Both the position numbers and the translations under genes were made by a program. Source: Alcaligenaceae bacterium (GTDB lineage Bacteria; Pseudomonadota; Gammaproteobacteria; Burkholderiales; Burkholderiaceae_B). Taken from it: a stretch of DNA of 64,000 nucleotides. How positions within the stretch are numbered: the stretch's first letter is position 1; each line of letters begins with the position of its first letter. The notes under the pieces are model-generated. The model ran no database searches, had not been told where the DNA came from, and was given only the letters and a program-made list of their open reading frames with translations. Shown here in pieces: positions 51,114 to 61,239 of this stretch. The stretch spans positions 186,001 through 250,000 of the forward strand of contig JACCEN010000004.1 of assembly GCA_013416435.1 (NCBI GenBank), written 5' to 3'.

Positions 51114-53771
51114 ATGCAGGAACGCTACAGCCCCAACGACGTCGAAAAAGTCTCTCACCAGAACTGGCAGGCACGCGATGCCTACCGCGTCACCGAAGAC
51201 GCCAAAGCGGCCGACGGCTCGCTGAAGCCCAAGTTCTACGCGTGTTCCATGCTGCCCTACCCCAGCGGCAAGCTGCACATGGGCCATGTCCGCAACTATA
51301 CGATCAACGACATGATGACGCGGCAGCTGCGCATGCGCGGCTACAACGTCCTCATGCCCATGGGCTGGGACGCATTCGGCATGCCGGCCGAGAACGCGGC
51401 CATCAAGTCCAAGGTGCCGCCCGCCAAATGGACCTACGACAACATCGCCTACATGAAGAAGCAGATGCAGGCGATGGGGCTGGCCATAGACTGGTCGCGC
51501 GAAATGTGCGCCTGCGATCCCAAGTACTACAAATGGAACCAGTGGCTGTTCCTGAAGATGCTGGAAAAAGGCATTGCCTACCGCAAGACGCAGGTCGTCA
51601 ACTGGGATCCGGTCGACCAGACCGTTCTTGCGAACGAACAGGTCATAGACGGGCGCGGCTGGCGCTCGGGCGCGCTGGTCGAGAAGCGCGAGATCCCCGG
51701 CTACTACCTGCGCATCACCGACTACGCCGAAGAGCTGCTGGAGCAAGTAAAGAACGGTTTGCCCGGCTGGCCCGAGCGCGTGCGCCTGATGCAGGAAAAC
51801 TGGATAGGCAAAAGCGAGGGCGTGCGCTTCGCCTTCCCGCACACCATACAAGACGATTCCGGCTCGCTCATCCAGGACGGCCGCATGCATGTGTTCACGA
51901 CGCGCGCCGACACCATCATGGGCGTCACCTTCTGCGCGGTCGCGCCTGAGCACCCATTGGCAACGCATGCGGCCAGGTCCAACCCCGAACTCGCGGCCTT
52001 CATCGAAGCCTGCAAGCAGGGCGGCACGACCGAAGCCGAAATGGCGACGCGTGAAAAGGAAGGCATGCGCACCGGCCTGCACGTCACGCACCCGCTCACG
52101 GGAAGCCAGGTCGAAGTCTGGGTTGGCAACTACGTGCTCATGAGCTATGGCGACGGCGCCGTCATGGGCGTTCCCGCGCACGACGAGCGCGACTTCGCCT
52201 TCGCCAGGAAATACGGCCTGCCGATACGCGACGTGATCGCCGTCGAGGGCAGGACTTATTCCGCGGAAGCGTGGCAGGACTGGTACGGCGACAAGCAACA
52301 GGGCCACACCGTGAACTCCGGCAAGTACGACGGGCTTACGCACGCGCAGGCCGTCGACGCCATCGCTGCCGACCTGAACGAAAAAGGCCTGGGCGAAAAA
52401 CAGACCACCTGGCGCCTGCGCGACTGGGGCATCTCGCGCCAGCGCTACTGGGGCACGCCCATTCCCATCATCCACTGTCCCGATTGCGGTCCCGTACCCG
52501 TGCCGGAAAAAGACCTGCCGGTCGTCCTGCCCGAAGAGCTCATCCCGGACGGCAGCGGCAACCCGCTGACCAAGCACGAAGCGTTTCTGTCCTGCAGCTG
52601 CCCCAAGTGCGGCGCCGCGGCGCGCCGCGAAACCGACACCATGGACACCTTCGTGGATTCGTCCTGGTATTTCATGCGCTATACCTCGCCCGGCAACGAC
52701 CAGGCCATGGTCGACGAACGCAACGATTACTGGATGCCCATGGACCAGTACATCGGTGGAATCGAGCACGCCGTCCTGCACTTGCTGTATGCGCGGTTCT
52801 GGACGCGCGTCATGCGCGACCTGGGCCTGGTCAAGTTCAGCGAGCCGTTCACCCGCCTGCTCTGCCAGGGCATGGTGCTCAACCACATCTACTCGCGCAA
52901 GAACGAGAACGGCGGCATCGAGTATTTCTGGCCCGAAGAGGTCGAGAACATCCATGACGCCAAGGGCGCCATCATCGGTGCCAAGCGCATTTCAGACGGC
53001 ACCCCGGTGCAGTATGGCGGCATCGGAACCATGTCCAAGTCCAAGAACAACGGCGTCGATCCGCAGTCGCTCATCGACTCCATGGGCGCGGATACGGCCC
53101 GCCTCTTCGTCATGTTCGCCAGCCCGCCGGAGCAGACGCTCGAATGGTCGGACTCCGGCGTGGAAGGCGCCAACCGCTACCTGCGGCGTCTCTGGGCATT
53201 CTGCCACGGCCATCGCGCGGCCATCCAGAAAGGCCACGGCGCCAATCCCGGCATGGGCGAAGCCGATGCCGCCGCCAAGGGCCTGCGCCTGGAAGTCCAC
53301 ACGCTGCTCAAGCAAGCCGACTACGACTACCAGCGCATCCAGTACAACACGGTGGTGTCCACCTGCATGAAGATGCTCAATGCGCTGGAAGACGCCAGCC
53401 TGCCGGATACGCCCGCGGCAAACTGGGCATTGGCCGAAACCACGTCCATCCTCCTGCGCGTGCTGTATCCGGTCGTACCGCACATCACCTGGAAGCTCTG
53501 GCAAGACCTGGGCTACGACCAGGTGCATGGCGACCTGCTCGACGCCCCCTGGCCCATCGTCGACGAAGCCGCCACCATCGCGGACGAAATCGAGCTCATG
53601 CTGCAAGTCAACGGCAAGCTGCGCGGCTCGATCAAGGTGGCCAACGACGCCGGCAAGGAACAGATCGAAGCCACGGCCGTGACGCACGAAGCCACGATAC
53701 GGTTCCTGGAGGGCCGTACGCCCAAGCGCGTCATCGTCGTTCCCGGAAAACTGGTCAACATTGTTGGATGA
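51114..53771 (+). CDS. leuS: Leucyl-tRNA synthetase
   Basis: The 885-residue class I synthetase has [20 protein letters not shown] (HIGH box as HMGH, residues 55-58), [16 protein letters not shown], an editing domain with [19 protein letters not shown]-type sequence (about residues 260-280) and [16 protein letters not shown], the leucine-specific zinc-like region with [24 protein letters not shown] as [12 protein letters not shown] near residue 640, and a C-terminal tRNA-binding domain. It charges tRNA-Leu. A consensus TATAAT at 51069-51074 may be its -10. lptE and holA follow closely, the standard order in proteobacteria. Confidence 0.98.
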   Translation: MQERYSPNDVEKVSHQNWQARDAYRVTEDAKAADGSLKPKFYACSMLPYPSGKLHMGHVRNYTINDMMTRQLRMRGYNVLMPMGWDAFGMPAENAAIKSKVPPAKWTYDNIAYMKKQMQAMGLAIDWSREMCACDPKYYKWNQWLFLKMLEKGIAYRKTQVVNWDPVDQTVLANEQVIDGRGWRSGALVEKREIPGYYLRITDYAEELLEQVKNGLPGWPERVRLMQENWIGKSEGVRFAFPHTIQDDSGSLIQDGRMHVFTTRADTIMGVTFCAVAPEHPLATHAARSNPELAAFIEACKQGGTTEAEMATREKEGMRTGLHVTHPLTGSQVEVWVGNYVLMSYGDGAVMGVPAHDERDFAFARKYGLPIRDVIAVEGRTYSAEAWQDWYGDKQQGHTVNSGKYDGLTHAQAVDAIAADLNEKGLGEKQTTWRLRDWGISRQRYWGTPIPIIHCPDCGPVPVPEKDLPVVLPEELIPDGSGNPLTKHEAFLSCSCPKCGAAARRETDTMDTFVDSSWYFMRYTSPGNDQAMVDERNDYWMPMDQYIGGIEHAVLHLLYARFWTRVMRDLGLVKFSEPFTRLLCQGMVLNHIYSRKNENGGIEYFWPEEVENIHDAKGAIIGAKRISDGTPVQYGGIGTMSKSKNNGVDPQSLIDSMGADTARLFVMFASPPEQTLEWSDSGVEGANRYLRRLWAFCHGHRAAIQKGHGANPGMGEADAAAKGLRLEVHTLLKQADYDYQRIQYNTVVSTCMKMLNALEDASLPDTPAANWALAETTSILLRVLYPVVPHITWKLWQDLGYDQVHGDLLDAPWPIVDEAATIADEIELMLQVNGKLRGSIKVANDAGKEQIEATAVTHEATIRFLEGRTPKRVIVVPGKLVNIVG

Positions 53772-53778
53772 CGCCCGC

Positions 53779-54447
53779 ATGCACAGCACTTTGCTCATGT
53801 CCCCCCACTCCGTCCTGTCCGCGCGACGCCGCCTGCGGGGGCTTGCGAGCCTGGCGCTTTGCATGCTGCTGGCAGCCTGCGGCTTTCACCTGAAGGGTGC
53901 GGCCCAACTGCCATTCACCACCGTCTACACCAACATCAGCGAGAACTCCGAGTTCGGTTCGAATCTTCGCCGGGCGATCGTCGCCAGCTCGCCGGGCACG
54001 CGTTTCGTCGAAGACGTCGCGCAGGCGCAAGTCAGGCTGACGCAGTTGTCCAATATCGAGACCCTGCGCGAACTCTCGCTGGATGCGCAGGGCCGCGTCG
54101 AGGAATACGAATTGAACCTGGAATTCGTGTTCCAGATCACGGACGCCCAAGGGCACGTCATCCTGCCGCCCACCACGCTGCGCTCAACCCGCGAGCTGCC
54201 GTACGACGACTCCGTGGTGCAGGCCAAGCAGGGGGAAATCAATACGGTCTTCAAACGCATGCAGCAACTGCTGATAGACCGGATCGTGCGCCACCTCGCC
54301 TCGCCCGATGTCCGCGAGGCATTCGTCCAGGCCCAGAACCTGCCCCCGATCGACGCAACGGATACGCCGGCCACAACGCCGCCCGCCGCCATTCCGCAGC
54401 CGCCGACGCCTTGGGGTTCGCCCAGGGTCGGGCCGGGCCTATACTGA
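53779..54447 (+). CDS. lptE: LPS-assembly lipoprotein LptE
   Basis: About 222 residues with a lipoprotein signal (LASLALCMLLAACGFHLKG, lipobox LAAC with Cys near residue 34) and the LptE start GFHLKGAAQLPFTTVYTN. LptE plugs the LptD barrel and delivers LPS to the outer leaflet. The C-terminal 30 residues are Pro/Thr-rich. ATG 53779 is seven bases after the leuS stop; other in-frame starts nearby (for example 53797) would also keep the signal peptide. Confidence 0.92.
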   Translation: MHSTLLMSPHSVLSARRRLRGLASLALCMLLAACGFHLKGAAQLPFTTVYTNISENSEFGSNLRRAIVASSPGTRFVEDVAQAQVRLTQLSNIETLRELSLDAQGRVEEYELNLEFVFQITDAQGHVILPPTTLRSTRELPYDDSVVQAKQGEINTVFKRMQQLLIDRIVRHLASPDVREAFVQAQNLPPIDATDTPATTPPAAIPQPPTPWGSPRVGPGLY

Positions 54448-54451
54448 ACCC

Positions 54452-55528
54452 ATGGGACGCCAACTCGATGCCGACAGCCTCATCGGCCAACTGAACCGGT
54501 CTTCGCCTCCTTCGCTCGACAGCCTCTACATCGTCTCGGGCGACGAGCCCCTGCTCGCCATCGAGGCCTGCGACGCCCTTCGGGCCGCGGCGAACCGCGC
54601 GGGGTTCAGCGAACGCATCAGCATGACGCTGGATGCACGGTCCGACTGGTCCGCCGTGATCGGCGCGACGCAGAACGTCTCCCTGTTCGGCGATCGCCGG
54701 CTCGTCGACGTCGCCATCCCTTCCGGCAAGCCCGGCAAGACCGGCGCCGACACCCTGCTCAAGCTGGCCGACATGGCCGGCGGAGGCGCCCTCGCGGACA
54801 CCATGCTTCTGATCAGCCTGCCCCGGCTCGACAAGGCCACGCGCAATACCAAGTGGGCGGCGAGCCTCTTCGGCGTCGCCACCTCGGTGGAAGTCTCGAC
54901 GGTCGAGCGGCCCGCGCTGCCGCACTGGATCGCCCAGCGCCTGGCGCGTCAAAACCAGCAGCTCGACCGTGAAACACTGGAATGGATGGCCGACAAGGTC
55001 GAAGGCAACCTGCTGGCCGCCTTTCAGGAAATCCAGAAGCTGGGTTTGCTCTACCCCGAAGGCAAGCTCAGCGCGCAGGATGTCGAGCAGGCAGTGCTGA
55101 ACGTCGCCCGCTACGACGTGTTCGGGCTGCGCGACGCCATGCTGGGCGGCAATCCCGCGCGCGCGCTATCGATACTCGCGGGACTGCGCGCTGAAGGCGA
55201 AGCACTGCCCCTGGTCCTATGGGCGGTAGGCGAGGAAGTACGCGTGCTGGCTCGCCTTGCGGCCGCACAGGCCGCGGGCAACGATATGCAAGCCGAATTG
55301 CGGCGCCTGCGGGTGTTCGGGCAGCGCGAACAGCTGCTGCGGCAGGCGCTGAGCCGCGTTTCCCCCGGCAGTTGGCCCGCTGCGGTCCAGCACGCGCACG
55401 ACATCGACCGGCTGATCAAGGGACTGAAAGTGCCCGGCAGGCTGGATGATCCCTGGGAAGAGATCGGCAGGCTCGCCCTGCGCATCGCCATCTCCCGACC
55501 CCGGCGGCCTCGCGGCATGGCGGCCTGA
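54452..55528 (+). CDS. holA: DNA polymerase III subunit delta
   Basis: The 358-residue clamp-loader subunit shows the HolA features: [20 protein letters not shown] near residue 25, [35 protein letters not shown] and [20 protein letters not shown] 54452 is four bases after the lptE stop; the open frame upstream to 54308 is lptE in another frame. It opens the beta clamp for loading at replication forks. Confidence 0.95.
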   Translation: MGRQLDADSLIGQLNRSSPPSLDSLYIVSGDEPLLAIEACDALRAAANRAGFSERISMTLDARSDWSAVIGATQNVSLFGDRRLVDVAIPSGKPGKTGADTLLKLADMAGGGALADTMLLISLPRLDKATRNTKWAASLFGVATSVEVSTVERPALPHWIAQRLARQNQQLDRETLEWMADKVEGNLLAAFQEIQKLGLLYPEGKLSAQDVEQAVLNVARYDVFGLRDAMLGGNPARALSILAGLRAEGEALPLVLWAVGEEVRVLARLAAAQAAGNDMQAELRRLRVFGQREQLLRQALSRVSPGSWPAAVQHAHDIDRLIKGLKVPGRLDDPWEEIGRLALRIAISRPRRPRGMAA

Positions 55529-55586
55529 ACGCGATCTGCGAATAACTGGGATAATTCTTCCAAGCACGAAAGAATCCTGGGCCATC

Positions 55587-56873
55587 ATGACAGAACAGAC
55601 TTACTCGACCTCACATACCGATATCGCCACGGACATGCTCCAGTTGGGCCGCCAGGCCCGGCAGGCGGCGCGCGCCATGCGCAATGCCAGCGGCCACGCC
55701 AAAGCCGTCGCCTTGCGCGCCATGGCCGACCGTCTGCTGAACCAGAAGGCAGTCCTGCAATCCGAAAATGCCAAGGACCTGGAAGCCGCGCGCAACAATC
55801 GCATCAGCGGCGCCATGCTGGATCGCCTTCAGCTTTCCGACAAGGCGGTCGCCAACATGGCCGACGGCCTGCGCCAGATCGCCGACATGCCCGACCCGAT
55901 CGGCAGCCTGTCCGCCAGCGCCACCCGCCCCAATGGCATGCGCGTCGCGCAGATGCGCGTTCCGCTGGGGGTCATCGGCATCATTTACGAATCCCGCCCG
56001 AATGTAACCATCGACGCGGCGGCGCTGTGCCTCAAGTCCGGCAACGCCACCATCCTGCGCGGCGGCAGCGAGGCCTTCCATTCGAACCAGGCGCTGGGAG
56101 CCATCATTGCGCAGGGCCTGGCCGACGCGGGCCTGCCTTCGCACGCGGTTCAGGTCGTGGGCACCACCGACCGCGCCGCGGTAGGCCATCTGGTCACCAT
56201 GACCGACTATATCGATGTCATCGTTCCGCGCGGCGGCAAGGGCCTGATCTCGCGCCTGTCCGCCGAAGCGAAAGTGCCGCTCATCAAGCACCTGGACGGC
56301 AATTGCCACGTCTATCTGGATGCCTACGCCGATCTCGACAAGGCCCACGACATCGCCGTCAACGCAAAGACCTATCGCTACGGCATCTGCGGCGCCATGG
56401 AAACCCTGCTGGTGCATGCCGATATCGCGGCCCGCATTCTTCCGCGTCTGGGCAATACCCTGACCGGCATGGGCGTCGAACTGCGCGGCTGCGACACCAC
56501 GCGGGCGATCCTGCCGCAAGCCCTTCCCGCCACCGAGGACGACTGGCGCACCGAGTACCTGGAGCCCATCCTGGCCATCCGCATCGTCGAGAACATCGAC
56601 ACCGCGCTGGATCACATCGCCCGCTACAGCTCCGAGCATACCGAATCCATCGTCACCGAAAACCTGCAGGCAGCCGAACGCTTCCAGCGCGAAGTCGACT
56701 CCAGCTCCGTCTATGTGAATCTGCCCACCTGTTTCGCCGACGGCTATGAGTACGGGCTGGGGGCCGAGATCGGCATTTCGACGAACCGGCTGCATGCGCG
56801 TGGTCCGGTGGGCCTCGAGGGCCTCACCACGTATAAATGGGTACTGATGGGCAACGGCCAGTTGCGCGGATAG
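55587..56873 (+). CDS. proA: Glutamate-5-semialdehyde dehydrogenase (gamma-glutamyl phosphate reductase)
   Basis: The 428-residue aldehyde-dehydrogenase-fold enzyme has [20 protein letters not shown]-type sequence (around residue 123), [47 protein letters not shown] with the catalytic Cys, and [20 protein letters not shown] near the end. It reduces glutamyl phosphate to glutamate semialdehyde with NADPH in proline synthesis. proB is not adjacent. ATG 55587 is used; the frame upstream to 55446 belongs to the holA end. Confidence 0.97.
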   Translation: MTEQTYSTSHTDIATDMLQLGRQARQAARAMRNASGHAKAVALRAMADRLLNQKAVLQSENAKDLEAARNNRISGAMLDRLQLSDKAVANMADGLRQIADMPDPIGSLSASATRPNGMRVAQMRVPLGVIGIIYESRPNVTIDAAALCLKSGNATILRGGSEAFHSNQALGAIIAQGLADAGLPSHAVQVVGTTDRAAVGHLVTMTDYIDVIVPRGGKGLISRLSAEAKVPLIKHLDGNCHVYLDAYADLDKAHDIAVNAKTYRYGICGAMETLLVHADIAARILPRLGNTLTGMGVELRGCDTTRAILPQALPATEDDWRTEYLEPILAIRIVENIDTALDHIARYSSEHTESIVTENLQAAERFQREVDSSSVYVNLPTCFADGYEYGLGAEIGISTNRLHARGPVGLEGLTTYKWVLMGNGQLRG

Positions 56874-56885
56874 GCGGCTCCAGCC

Positions 56886-57302
56886 ATGCTATGGATCAAG
56901 ACCTTCCATATCCTGTTCGTGACCTCGTGGTTCGCCGGGCTGTTCTACCTGCCGCGCATCTACGTCAATCTTGCGCAATCGCAGGATCCCGCCGTGACCG
57001 GCCATCTGCTCGGCATGGCGCGCAGGCTGTACCGCTTCATGACGCCCATAGGCGTGCTGGCGCTGGTCTTCGGCCTGTGGCTGTTTCTGGGATATGGCCT
57101 GGGCCGAGGACAAGGATGGATGCATGCGAAGCTCGCGGCGGTCGTGCTCCTGGTCATCTACCATCTGGCCTGCGGCCGCATGCTCAAGACCTTTGAACGC
57201 AACGCCAACCAGCGCAGCCACAAGTTTTACCGCTGGTTCAATGAAATCCCTGTCCTTCTGCTGCTGCTCGTCATTGCGCTGGTCGTCGTACGTCCCTTTT
57301 GA
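56886..57302 (+). CDS. hemJ: HemJ/CopD-like membrane protein (protoporphyrinogen oxidase family)
   Basis: The 138-residue protein has four hydrophobic segments and the UPF0093/HemJ pattern: LWIKTFHILFVTSWFAGLFY with the conserved His8, LPRIYVNLAQ, YRFMTPIGVLALVFGLWLF, GWMHAKLAAVVLLVIYH with a conserved Lys, and RSHKFYRWFNEIP. HemJ oxidises protoporphyrinogen IX in haem synthesis and binds haem itself; in many betaproteobacteria the same family is annotated CopD. It starts 12 bp after proA. Confidence 0.82.
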   Translation: MLWIKTFHILFVTSWFAGLFYLPRIYVNLAQSQDPAVTGHLLGMARRLYRFMTPIGVLALVFGLWLFLGYGLGRGQGWMHAKLAAVVLLVIYHLACGRMLKTFERNANQRSHKFYRWFNEIPVLLLLLVIALVVVRPF

Positions 57303-57314
57303 GCTTCACCTATC

Positions 57315-58742
57315 ATGACCGACTCACCTCCCCGAAAAACGCTGACACTGAAGAAAAGCGCCGAGCCCACGGCAGGCACGGATGACGACCGCCGCAAACG
57401 TTCCGGCGCCCGGGCCAAGCAAGTGGCGCAGATCGAGCGCGAACGCGAGAAACAACGCCAGGCCGTCAGCACCGCAACGCCCTCTCCCCGCCGAAGAAAC
57501 GAAGCTGCGCCGACGCCCGCCGCTCCGCGGCGCAGCGCGCCCGAGGTTACGGAACGCCCCCGTGCCGAGCGCCGGCCCCGGCCCTCGAAAAGTGAAATCT
57601 TCCGGGTCTTCGCGCCCTGCCCCCAAGGCCTGGAGGAAGCCCTTGCCGCGGAACTGCAGGCGCTGGGTTTTCCTGACGCAGAGCCCGCCCGCGCCGGCTG
57701 CGGCTTCACCGCCGACTGGACGGGAATCCTGCGGGCGAACCTGTATTCGCGCCTGGCGACACGCGTGCTGGTCCAGGTTGCGCATGGCCCCGTGCGTCAC
57801 GAAGACGATATTCTCGACCTCGCGCAGCAAACGGCTTGGGAACGCTGGTTCGGTCCCGAGCATACGCTTCGGGTCGACACATCCGCCATCCGCAGTCCTA
57901 TGCAAAGCCTGCAATACTGCAATCTGCGGGCCAAGGACGGTATTTGCGACCGCCTGCGCGACCGCGAAGGCGACCGGCCGGACATCGATACGGTACGACC
58001 CGACGCGCGCGTGCATCTGTTCCTGAACGAAGACAGCGGCACCCTGTACCTGGACACCTCGGGAGAATCCCTTTTCAAGCGGGGATGGCGCCTGGAAAAA
58101 GGCGAAGCGCCGCTGCGCGAGAACCTGGCCGCCGGAATACTGGCGCTTTCGGGGTGGGACCCTTCCCAGCCGCTGCTCGACCCCTTCTGCGGCAGCGGCA
58201 CCATCTTGATCGAGGCCGCCTGGATCGCCCTCGGCGTTCCCGCAGGCATATGGCGCCCCTTCGGCTTCGAGCGCTTGCGGGGCCACGATGCGCGCCATTG
58301 GCGCGACATCAAGGAAGAAGCGCGCTCGCACATTGCCAGCCAGCTCGAAAGCCCCATCGTCGGTTGCGACCTGGATGACCGCGCGATCGAAGCCGCCCGG
58401 GCCAATACCGAACGCGCCTGGCTGACTCCGGATTCGATACGTTTCGAAGTGGCCGACGCCCGCCGCTTCCCGCCACCTGCCGAGCGAGGCTGGCTGATCA
58501 CCAATCCGCCCTATGGCGAGCGGCTGCCCGGCGATGACACCCAGCTCTGGGAAGAATGGGCGCGCAATCTCAAGCAGAACTACAGCGACTGGCAGGTCAA
58601 CATCATTTCAAGCGACCTCGACCTGCCCAAGCATTTGCGGCTCAAGCCCAAACGGCGGTATCCCCTGTATAACGGCGGGCTGGAATGCCGGCTCTTCAAT
58701 TTTGAAATGGTGGCAGCCAGCTACCGGAAGCCCAAACCGTAG
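57315..58742 (+). CDS. THUMP-domain class I rRNA methyltransferase (RlmL N-terminal-like)
   Basis: The 475-residue protein has a disordered basic N-terminus (about residues 1-92, Lys/Arg/Pro-rich), a ferredoxin-like and THUMP region (FRVFAPCPQGLEEALAAELQ to about residue 215), and a methyltransferase domain with LLDPFCGSGTILIEAAWIAL and VGCDLDDRAIEAARANTERA, then ITNPPYGERL near residue 395 as the catalytic N6/N2-type NPPY motif. It corresponds to the N-terminal half of RlmL/YcbY, which makes m2G2445 in 23S rRNA; the RlmK half is absent. It follows hemJ by 12 bp. Confidence 0.88.
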   Translation: MTDSPPRKTLTLKKSAEPTAGTDDDRRKRSGARAKQVAQIEREREKQRQAVSTATPSPRRRNEAAPTPAAPRRSAPEVTERPRAERRPRPSKSEIFRVFAPCPQGLEEALAAELQALGFPDAEPARAGCGFTADWTGILRANLYSRLATRVLVQVAHGPVRHEDDILDLAQQTAWERWFGPEHTLRVDTSAIRSPMQSLQYCNLRAKDGICDRLRDREGDRPDIDTVRPDARVHLFLNEDSGTLYLDTSGESLFKRGWRLEKGEAPLRENLAAGILALSGWDPSQPLLDPFCGSGTILIEAAWIALGVPAGIWRPFGFERLRGHDARHWRDIKEEARSHIASQLESPIVGCDLDDRAIEAARANTERAWLTPDSIRFEVADARRFPPPAERGWLITNPPYGERLPGDDTQLWEEWARNLKQNYSDWQVNIISSDLDLPKHLRLKPKRRYPLYNGGLECRLFNFEMVAASYRKPKP

Positions 58743-58780
58743 CGCCGGAACGACATCCTTTGTGCGATGCAAGGTAAAGC

Positions 58781-58822
58781 TTGCAATGATCTAGGGTTTA
58801 CCCCTATAATAGGGTTAACCCT
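58781..58822 (+). promoter_or_regulatory. Promoter with two AGGGTTNACCC sites flanking the -10
   Basis: TTGCAA (58781-58786) and a consensus TATAAT (58805-58810) are 18 bp apart. AGGGTTTACCC (58793-58803) lies in the spacer and AGGGTTAACCCT (58811-58822, a perfect palindrome) directly follows the -10. The two sites are 18 bp apart, less than two helical turns. The arrangement looks like a repressor operator pair. The gene downstream is the 61-residue protein at 58863. Confidence 0.72.
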
Positions 58823-58862
58823 GAACGAAACGTTCATTATCTTCAAGCACAGAGGCTACGCT

Positions 58863-59048
58863 ATGATCAACGTTGGCAAAGAAACCCGGTTAACAGACGA
58901 ACTCGAACGTCAACTGATGATGCAGGCCATCGAAGATCAATTCCGCTTCAAGCCTCTGGTGTCGTTAAAGAAGCTGGCCGCAAGGCTGTTTGCCGGTCAG
59001 GCCGGCAGCAAGACTCCGGTGCAAGGCGCCGTCGAGTCCGCCAGCTGA
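58863..59048 (+). CDS. Small hypothetical protein, 61 residues
   Basis: I do not recognise this protein. It reads MINVGKETRLTDELERQLMM, then QAIEDQFRFKPLVSLKKLAA and RLFAGQAGSKTPVQG, with an acidic-amphipathic N-terminal helix and a basic second helix; there is no signal peptide or clear membrane segment. It is flanked by its own near-consensus promoter and its own terminator (59115-59142), so it is a monocistronic, independently controlled unit. That genetic isolation and the paired operator-like sites argue that it is real and regulated. Confidence 0.78.
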   Translation: MINVGKETRLTDELERQLMMQAIEDQFRFKPLVSLKKLAARLFAGQAGSKTPVQGAVESAS

Positions 59049-59114
59049 ATGTAAAGGTTGTCTCCTCCTTGGTTGCGTAGTTCTGCAACCCGCGCGGCCC
59101 CTCCCGCGTGTTTT

Positions 59115-59142
59115 AGCCGCCAAGCAGTATGGCGGCTTTTTT
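59115..59142 (+). terminator. Rho-independent terminator after the 61-residue protein gene
   Basis: AGCCGCC (59115-59121) pairs with GGCGGCT (59131-59137) around a 9-nt loop, followed by a T-run to 59142. Confidence 0.9.
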
Positions 59143-59196
59143 ATTGCCCCCGATTTGCGGGATAATAGCTGTCTTTCCACTTAGCCTCCTTCCGCA

Positions 59197-59706
59197 ATGC
59201 AAGCCGCATCCCTTGTCTCATTTTCCACGCCCAGCCGCTGGCGCCGGTTCACATGCATGATGTATGAAGGGGTCTTGCTGTTCGGGGTCGTGTTCCTGGC
59301 CGGCTATCTGTTCGACACATTGACGCAAAGCCGCAATGCGCTGATGTTCCGGCATGGCAGGCAAGCCATTCTGTTCATCGCCATCGGCGTGTATTTTCTG
59401 GCCTCCTGGAGCAAGAAAGGACAGACCCTGCCCATGAAGACGTGGAACATCCGCCTGGTGGGTCGCGATGGCGAACCACCCACCACTGCCCGGCTGCTGC
59501 TGCGCTACCTGCTGATCTGGCCGCTGCCGCTGCTTGGCGCCCTGATGGTGCTGGCCGGATCCCGGATTACCGGCTACAGCTCCACCGACCTGTTCATCGT
59601 CTTCACGCCGTTCACGCTGTTCATCTGGACCTGGTTCGATCACGACCGCCAGTTTCTGCACGACAGGCTGGCGCGCACGCGGCTGGTCAACGTGGTCCCC
59701 GCCTGA
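59197..59706 (+). CDS. RDD family membrane protein
   Basis: The 169-residue protein has the RDD domain layout: FSTPSRWRRFTCMMYEGVLL with the leading Arg, a hydrophobic pair of helices, TLPMKTWNIRLVGRDGEPPT in the central loop, and FDHDRQFLHDRLARTRLV with the terminal conserved Asp residues. Function is unknown for most members; some affect ion homeostasis. It stands alone between two terminating or repeat-flanked units. Confidence 0.88.
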   Translation: MQAASLVSFSTPSRWRRFTCMMYEGVLLFGVVFLAGYLFDTLTQSRNALMFRHGRQAILFIAIGVYFLASWSKKGQTLPMKTWNIRLVGRDGEPPTTARLLLRYLLIWPLPLLGALMVLAGSRITGYSSTDLFIVFTPFTLFIWTWFDHDRQFLHDRLARTRLVNVVPA

Positions 59707-59834
59707 GGAAACTCGGGGAAACCCTAGTGTCGTTGGCTTTCTGAATCTTAGGGTTGCGCATACGCGCCTTGTCGTTCATGCTTCGGGATGGAATAAACCC
59801 TCGCGTTTACTTGCCCAGTTGAAGCCTAACGATA

Positions 59835-61148
59835 ATGAACGACCAATACTCGGAGCTGTACTCGTCTTACCAGTGGCTAGTCCCCTCGCAGTTCAATATC
59901 GCGCAGGCGTGCGTCCATCGTTGGGCAGAAAATCCGTTCGAAGGGCGCAGAATCGCGATCTACCACGAGAACGAACTGGGGCAGCGCGAAGTATGGACAT
60001 ACTCCCGGCTGGCCGAAACCTGCGGAAAACTGGCCAATGGCCTTTTGAAAATGGGTGTCCAGCCCGGCGACCGCGTGGCGGTCACCATGGAGCAAAGGCC
60101 GGAGCTCGCCGCCGCGCATATGGCCATCCTCAGCATAGGGGCCATCGCGACGCCGCTGTCGGGCTATCCCTACGACCACCTGACCGCCTGCCTGAATGAC
60201 GCCGATATACGCGTGGCCATCACCGATGCCGATTCAGCGCCTGGCCTGCTTGGCGCGCAAGCCCGGCGGCCGGCCCTGACGCAAATCGTAGGACTGGACC
60301 TGGAGCACGAAGCGGTCATCCCCTGGCGCACGCTGCTGGCCAGGCAAATGCCCGATCTGAAGCTCGTTTCCACCCGGCCCGCCACGCCGGCGCTCCTGTT
60401 TTATGGCCAGCCTGACCCCCAGGCACTGGGCACGCTGCTGCCGCACGGCGCCCTCATCGGCAGCCTGCCGGGTTTCGTGGCATCGCAGAACTGGCTTCCG
60501 CAAAAAGGCGACATCTTCTGGACACCCAGCGCATGGAGCACGCATGCGGGCCTGGCGCTCGGAATCCTGCCGGCGCTGTATTTCGGCTTGCCCGTTCTCA
60601 GCGTCGCGGGCTATGTCTCGGCACAACGCGCACTGGAGCTGCTGGAGCGCTACCAGGTCACCAATGTCCACTTCCCGGCCGCCCTCCTGGCCGACATCAT
60701 GAGTCACACCCCATCACCACGGCAGCAACACCAGTTGGCGCTGCGTGCCGTCGCGTCTCATGATGGGCAGTTGGATCAGCCCGCCAGGGACTGGTGCGCA
60801 AATGCGCTGGGCTGCCCCGTCAATCAGACGCTGAGCCGCAATGAAGCAAGCTACCTCCTGGGCGACAGCTACCGCAAATGGCCGCCCATGGCGGGCAGCA
60901 TCGGCAAGCCTTATCCCGGCCACCGCATCGCTGTACTGGACAGCCTGGGCCGGCCCTGTGCCACTGGAAAGCGGGGTGAAATCGCGCTCCATCGCTACGA
61001 TCAATACGGCCATCCCGATCCCTCTCTCTTCCTGGGCTACTGGGGAAACGACGCGGCCGGCCACGCCCGGTTCCGCGGCGACTGGTTCCTGACCGGCGTG
61101 CGCGCCTGGATCGACGACAACGGATACTATTGGCCGGCGGAATCCTGA
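59835..61148 (+). CDS. Truncated, motif-degenerate AMP-dependent acyl-CoA synthetase-like protein
   Basis: The 437-residue protein follows the N-terminal domain of acyl-CoA synthetases: EVWTYSRLAETCGKLANGLL near residue 53, VQPGDRVAVTMEQRPELAAA, a long middle part and SIGKPYPGHRIAVLDSLGRP near residue 355. The Thr/Ser/Gly-rich phosphate loop expected near residue 185 is replaced by LLFYGQPDPQALGTLLPHG, and the A7 motif YxTGD is WFLTGVRAWIDDNG, without the Asp that binds the ribose. The chain stops at NGYYWPAES, at the hinge, so the whole C-terminal lysine domain is missing. The frame is intact and codon use normal, so it looks maintained but unable to adenylate. Confidence 0.78.
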   Translation: MNDQYSELYSSYQWLVPSQFNIAQACVHRWAENPFEGRRIAIYHENELGQREVWTYSRLAETCGKLANGLLKMGVQPGDRVAVTMEQRPELAAAHMAILSIGAIATPLSGYPYDHLTACLNDADIRVAITDADSAPGLLGAQARRPALTQIVGLDLEHEAVIPWRTLLARQMPDLKLVSTRPATPALLFYGQPDPQALGTLLPHGALIGSLPGFVASQNWLPQKGDIFWTPSAWSTHAGLALGILPALYFGLPVLSVAGYVSAQRALELLERYQVTNVHFPAALLADIMSHTPSPRQQHQLALRAVASHDGQLDQPARDWCANALGCPVNQTLSRNEASYLLGDSYRKWPPMAGSIGKPYPGHRIAVLDSLGRPCATGKRGEIALHRYDQYGHPDPSLFLGYWGNDAAGHARFRGDWFLTGVRAWIDDNGYYWPAES

Positions 61149-61149
61149 T

Positions 61150-61214
61150 GGGGTCGGACCCCGTACGGGGTCCGACCCCGACTCCCCGGGGTCAGACCCT
61201 GGGGGGCCGACCCC
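61150..61214. repeat. Palindromic repeats, one covarying copy and one decayed copy
   Basis: The copy at 61150-61179 has arms GGGGTCGGACCCC and GGGGTCCGACCCC around GTAC: the arm centres changed from A/T to G/C together. A decayed copy lies at 61188-61214. The cluster starts one base after the stop of the acyl-CoA synthetase-like gene. Confidence 0.94.
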
Positions 61215-61239
61215 GGTAGATATGGGCTAAAATTTACCC

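Noticed and set aside
50889-52955. Minus-strand open frame (688 codons) opposite leuS and rpmG
   Set aside because: Antisense of leuS; it runs through the rpmBG terminator and rpmG.
59720-59755. Inverted repeat AACCCTA/TAGGGTT with a 22-nt loop as a further AGGGTT operator
   Set aside because: Only 7-bp arms with a long loop and no promoter around it; the similarity to the sites at 58793-58822 is probably chance.
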